Of a DNA stretch of 64,000 nt, positions 60,632 through 64,000 are shown in pieces (within the stretch, counting starts at the first letter, position 1; the number at the start of each line of letters is the position of its first letter). The position numbers and the translations under genes were made by a program. Origin of the DNA: Selenomonas sp. AB3002 (GTDB lineage: Bacteria; Bacillota; Negativicutes; Selenomonadales; Selenomonadaceae). The stretch lies in contig NZ_JNIO01000008.1 in the NCBI RefSeq assembly GCF_000702545.1, positions 1,612,001 through 1,676,000 on the forward strand, in the 5' to 3' direction. The notes beneath the pieces were generated by a model, which worked only from the letters and a program-made list of their open reading frames with translations, did not search any database and had not been told where the DNA came from.

Positions 60632-61078
60632 TTATTTGCTCATATCCAGAGCCTTGCTGTACATGGACTTGGCGGCGTTGATACTGGTAGTATTAGCTTC
60701 ATAGGCCCGGGAGGCGGTAATCATGTCCACCATCTCCGCCACCACGTTCACATTGGGCCTTTCCACATACCCCTCAGCATTGGCATCCGGGTGGCCGGGG
60801 TCATACACCAGGGGCCCCTGTTCATTATCCTCCCTGATCATCACGGCCCTGACGCCTTCGCCGGCTTTCAGCTTGTCCATTGACCTTTCCAGGAAATCAT
60901 TGAAAGTCTTCTTCCCCGTCCCCCGGGGCTCAAAGACCACGAAGCGGCGATGGTAAGCTCCTCCCCGCTCCGTCCTGGTAGTGTTGGCATTGGCGATATT
61001 GTTGGAAATCACATCCATGCGCAGCCGCTCGGCGGTGAGGCCGGAGGCTGCCGTATCTATCCCCAGGAACATGCTCAT
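60632..61078 (-). CDS. flgC: Flagellar rod protein FlgC
   Basis: The 148-residue protein has the flagellar rod signatures ASGLTAERLRMDVISNNIANANTTRTERGGAYHRRFVVFE and MVDMITASRAYEANTTSINAAKSMYSKALDM. It forms the proximal rod with FlgB. Confidence 0.96.
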   Translation of the reverse strand: MSMFLGIDTAASGLTAERLRMDVISNNIANANTTRTERGGAYHRRFVVFEPRGTGKKTFNDFLERSMDKLKAGEGVRAVMIREDNEQGPLVYDPGHPDANAEGYVERPNVNVVAEMVDMITASRAYEANTTSINAAKSMYSKALDMSK

Positions 61079-61104
61079 GATAGTACCTCTTGCTTTCTTA
61101 CAGC

Positions 61105-61527
61105 TTAGTTCTGCCCGCTGGTAATGACGTTCTTCATCTTGGTGACAAAACCTCCCAGCTGGGTTGCCATGGCATTGTAATACAGCTGGTTCTTGGCCAT
61201 GTTGGCCATTTCCACATCGATGTCCACATTGTTGTGGTCCACTCTCATAGTGGTGGTATCATCGCGCTCTATGACAGGCTGCGCTGCCCCCCGCATGGGA
61301 ATGGGCAGGTGACGGTCATGGGTGCGGACTATATCCAGCTTTCCCTGCTCGTCGTCAAGATGAAGCTCCTTGGCCAGCAGCTCCTCAAAACGCACATAGC
61401 TGCGCTTGAACTTAGGCGTATTGACGTTGGCTATATTGTCGCTGATTACCTCATGCCTCATGGTCGCTGCCTGCATCCCCCGGGACAGGTAGTTCATATT
61501 GGGGGAATTGGTGATCTGTTCCAGCAT
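61105..61527 (-). CDS. flgB: Flagellar rod protein FlgB
   Basis: The 140-residue protein has the N-terminal rod motif MRHEVISDNIANVNTPKFKRSYVRFEELLAKEL and the C-terminal motif VDHNNVDIDVEMANMAKNQLYYNAMATQLGGFVTKMKNVI. It is the first gene of the fla/che operon. ATG at 61527 was preferred because AGAGGAAG lies at a better distance than for the GTG at 61539. Upstream bases contain only a weak promoter-like match. Confidence 0.95.
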   Translation of the reverse strand: MLEQITNSPNMNYLSRGMQAATMRHEVISDNIANVNTPKFKRSYVRFEELLAKELHLDDEQGKLDIVRTHDRHLPIPMRGAAQPVIERDDTTTMRVDHNNVDIDVEMANMAKNQLYYNAMATQLGGFVTKMKNVITSGQN

Positions 61528-61669
61528 GACAAGCTTCACTTCCTCTCATCTTAGCGCATAAGTGCCCCCATGTATAGACTTCTAAGGATTTATTTTCTAC
61601 ACGATGCCCTTTTATCCTGCCCAAGGCAAGATTTTTTTCCTGTTGATATTTGATTTATCCCTTTTTTGT

Positions 61670-61704
61670 AAAAAAATAAGGCCATTCTCAAAGAGAACAA
61701 CCTT
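61670..61704 (-). terminator. Terminator of the DUF4127 gene
   Basis: On the minus strand AAGGTTGTTCTC and GAGAATGGCCTT pair (with G-T pairs), followed by A and seven Ts. It begins eight bases after the DUF4127 stop and separates that unit from the flagellar operon. Confidence 0.88.
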
Positions 61705-61711
61705 AATTCCG

Positions 61712-63355
61712 TCAATGTTTCAGATAATCCATAGGATAAAGTTCTTTGGCGTGGACGACATCTGCCTCAAACATGCGGTTCCAGGGGAAGCGCACCTCAA
61801 TCTCCCTGAGGGATTCAAAGGGAGGAAAATTGCTATCCACAAAGCGCTGCATCATGCGGGCGGACCTTTCAGATACTGCCTGGCGCTTGCTGTCCAAACT
61901 GCCGTAGACCCCGTCACCCCGCAGCCAGGTGAGCTGGCGGGCAATGGTATTCCTGACATTGGCCTGATAAGCCCAATCATCCAGATAACGGGTCAGCAAC
62001 AGGTCAGTCACCGCATCTTCCTTCATGTACTTCACCAGCATGCCCTCGCCGATGACAAAGCCTGAGCTGTTGGTAGGAGTGTTCCAGCCTCCATAAGCCT
62101 TGATCTTGAAGAGCATATCCTTCTTCCTGAGATTCTCCATCAGGGCGTTGTCAGAACCGTTGGCATAGGCCACATCAGCTATGGCTACCGGATATCCCTT
62201 GCCCACATAGTCACTCACCAGGTCCATGAAGTAGTCAGTGCCCTCCCGGGAACTGCCGTCATTGCTGCGCCAGTTGGCCTCATAAGTCTTGCCATTGGGA
62301 TTGGTATTGACCACCAGCACCAGGTCGGCCTTCTCCGGGGAATTCACCTGCAAGCCGCCGCTTGCGTTGATGGCAGAATCAATGGAAGCCCCCATGGTTT
62401 CGTCAGAATAGGCGGGGATGGTCTTTGCGCCACGACCCCAGTTGTACCGAACGTAAACAAAGGGAACTTCACGCCTGATGTCATTTACCGCCCGGGCCAT
62501 GAGGAGCATGCCTATCTCATCAATGCCTGCCATGGCCTGGAACTTGGATGCATCCAGCTTTCCGGCCGCAGCCAACAGATGACGGCTCTCCAGATGAGTC
62601 TGGGACAGGGGGGCGTTATCATCCCTGCCCAGCACCAGATAATTGAAGGTGTTGTTGCCTGCCAGTTTCATCAGGCTTTCATTGGCAGCGTAGTTCTTCT
62701 TCCGGCGTCCCAGCCAGTCCTGAAGGTCTTTTTTGGGTATCAGCCGCTCCAGGAATGACACTTCCTTGCGTTCCCGGGAAGTAAGGCCCTCCGTTTCTTC
62801 CTTGTCCTTCAGCCCCGTATACCTGAAGATGTCAGCCCCATAACGCCTGTAATAATCCGGTTCCTCATGACCTGAGGCCTCACCATTCCTGGGAGTGCGC
62901 ATGATGGAACTGAAGACATAGAGCTGCATGTTGGGATGATTCGCGCGAAATTCCCTGAAGCGTTTTACTCTGGCCTCCACCTCTGCCTGGGAGAAATTAT
63001 GCTTGCGGGAGCCCACCAGGCTGCCGTAAAGCATGGCATCAGAGGAAATCACTGCCGCATCTGCTTCCTCAGAGTTTTCCTCCAGCCACTGCCAGAGCAC
63101 TTCAGGATTCCCCAGATTGGTACGGTTCCCCAGCTTTTCATCCGGCGGCACCACCACCTGATAGCCGATTTTTTCCACCACTTCCGCCGTCTGCTTGTTG
63201 GAAATGGGGCGATTGTCGTGGGGCACATAGATGATCTTGGGCACGGGGTTTTCTACTTTCTTCCGCGCCTCACCTGCCAAAGGCATCATAAGCAGGGCAG
63301 CCCCCACCAGTGCTGCCGCTGCTTTCATGAAATTTTTCCCTGCTGTAATCCTCAT
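61712..63355 (-). CDS. Secreted DUF4127 family protein
   Basis: The 547-residue protein has a signal peptide (about 1-30) and the DUF4127 start PKIIYVPHDNRPISNKQTAEVVEKIGYQVVVPP, with LGRDDNAPLSQTHLESRHL and YVRYNWGRGAKTIPAYSDETMGASI later. The family has no established reaction; the conserved DNRP and D/H positions suggest a hydrolase or glycan-related role. ATG at 63355 directly follows the TAA of the upstream gene and has GGGAAG five bases before it. Confidence 0.82.
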   Translation of the reverse strand: MRITAGKNFMKAAAALVGAALLMMPLAGEARKKVENPVPKIIYVPHDNRPISNKQTAEVVEKIGYQVVVPPDEKLGNRTNLGNPEVLWQWLEENSEEADAAVISSDAMLYGSLVGSRKHNFSQAEVEARVKRFREFRANHPNMQLYVFSSIMRTPRNGEASGHEEPDYYRRYGADIFRYTGLKDKEETEGLTSRERKEVSFLERLIPKKDLQDWLGRRKKNYAANESLMKLAGNNTFNYLVLGRDDNAPLSQTHLESRHLLAAAGKLDASKFQAMAGIDEIGMLLMARAVNDIRREVPFVYVRYNWGRGAKTIPAYSDETMGASIDSAINASGGLQVNSPEKADLVLVVNTNPNGKTYEANWRSNDGSSREGTDYFMDLVSDYVGKGYPVAIADVAYANGSDNALMENLRKKDMLFKIKAYGGWNTPTNSSGFVIGEGMLVKYMKEDAVTDLLLTRYLDDWAYQANVRNTIARQLTWLRGDGVYGSLDSKRQAVSERSARMMQRFVDSNFPPFESLREIEVRFPWNRMFEADVVHAKELYPMDYLKH

Positions 63356-63356
63356 T

Positions 63357-64000
63357 TTACTTCCCATCATTTCCTGCCTTTATCTCCTCCCCTTTGCCTT
63401 TGAGAAGGCCCTTCAGGTCATCTTTCACATCATCCGGTATATGCAGTTCCGTCTGGAACTCTATGCCGTTTTCCTTGGGAGTGGCACCTTTTATTTCAAT
63501 CATATCCAGCAGCCTGTGGCCGTGGAAGCGGGTCTGGCCAAAAGTAGAAGCAGCCAGCACCTGACCGCAGTCCACCTTCACATCATTGTGGCGGATGTCC
63601 ACAGGCAGATTGTCAAAGGCATCTGCCTTCCCCACCATGCGCTCCACCATGGACAGGGAAACCCGGGAGAAAATCCAGGACATGAGGCCATGGCCCGGCA
63701 TTTTTTTCTGCTGCACCTGGTAGACCATATAGGTCTTGTCTCCCTGGTGAATGAACTCTTTGATTTTCCCGGACAGCTTCAATTCTCCCTTTTGGGTAGA
63801 AGCTTCGATATCCAGCTTCCCATTCTCGTGAGAATGAAGCGCCAGCCTGTCCAGTCCCTGCTGAGGCTTCTTTTGCAATCCCTGCATGAGGGCTTCATTG
63901 ATGACCTCATCAGGCACGAAGAGCTTGCCCTCGCTGATTTCCTTCAGACTTTCCCTGGACCAGGTGCCGCGCACCACCTTGAGGGCGGGGCCGTAATCCT
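63357..64000 (-). CDS. DUF2993/LmeA-like protein, 5' end beyond the window
   Basis: The frame is open to the right edge (DYGPALKVVRGTW upstream of the listed Met), so the gene is partial. The visible ~210 residues match the DUF2993/LmeA-like beta-sandwich pattern (NEALMQGLQKK...LALHSHENGKLDIEASTQKGELKLSGKIKEF). Such proteins bind lipids or polyprenols at the envelope in actinobacteria; here only the fold-like pattern is seen. Four bases separate its stop from the DUF4127 start region, so the two are probably cotranscribed. Confidence 0.6.
   Translation of the reverse strand, partial: DYGPALKVVRGTWSRESLKEISEGKLFVPDEVINEALMQGLQKKPQQGLDRLALHSHENGKLDIEASTQKGELKLSGKIKEFIHQGDKTYMVYQVQQKKMPGHGLMSWIFSRVSLSMVERMVGKADAFDNLPVDIRHNDVKVDCGQVLAASTFGQTRFHGHRLLDMIEIKGATPKENGIEFQTELHIPDDVKDDLKGLLKGKGEEIKAGNDGK

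Overview
The window reads as a chromosomal segment of an anaerobic, flagellated member of the Negativicutes, most likely a Selenomonas or close relative. This is inferred from the combination of a Bacillus-type fla/che operon (fliY, cheC, cheD, a YlxF-like protein), an mreBCD-mrdA-minCDE-rodA cell-shape block followed by a two-part radical-SAM gene and rng, and the sequence character of FlhB and FliK. No rRNA is present, so the genus is an inference.

Accessory part, about 1-9,200. A secreted linear-amide (Ntn) hydrolase is preceded by a tiny signal-peptide ORF, and both lie between two copies of a 35-bp direct repeat. Next is a visibly AT-rich block. A membrane-anchored esterase-fold protein that has lost its catalytic serine motif and a YtcJ-type amidohydrolase form a leftward operon. 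Diverging from it is a two-component pair: a regulator built backwards (N-terminal XRE-type HTH, C-terminal receiver) and a LytS-like histidine kinase. The region between them carries consensus promoters in both directions and a TGTTC-N7-GAACA dyad. A truncated hsdM and a hicAB toxin-antitoxin pair close the accessory region.

Housekeeping part, about 9,200-28,700, mostly on the minus strand: recA-recX with a possible SOS box, a two-TM unknown, truA, a zinc/manganese-binding lipoprotein, and rng. A 130-bp inverted-repeat element separates rng from a radical-SAM/DUF2344 gene interrupted by an apparent one-base frameshift. Upstream of that lie rodA, minEDC, mrdA, mreDCB, radC, maf and a DUF4321 gene. 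On the plus strand are tRNA-Pro, tRNA-Arg and a lone trpD, each unit with a consensus promoter.

Flagellar/chemotaxis part, about 28,700-61,600, all minus strand. Transcription order is flgB, flgC, fliE, fliF, fliG, fliH, fliI, fliJ, a lytic transglycosylase, a YlxF/MotE-like gene, fliK, flgD, flbD, fliL, fliM, fliY, cheY, fliO, fliP, fliQ, fliR, flhB, flhA, flhF, flhG, a PilZ gene, cheB, cheA, cheW, cheC, cheD, a small membrane protein, fliA, a DUF342/FapA gene and two unknown genes. It encodes the basal body, export gate, motor switch, most of the chemotaxis core and the flagellar sigma factor. flgE, the rod/hook genes flgF/flgG, motA/motB, cheR and the filament genes are not in the window. 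fliK carries 22 near-perfect copies of a 24-bp tandem repeat in its ruler region. The window ends with a DUF4127 gene and an edge-truncated DUF2993-like gene.
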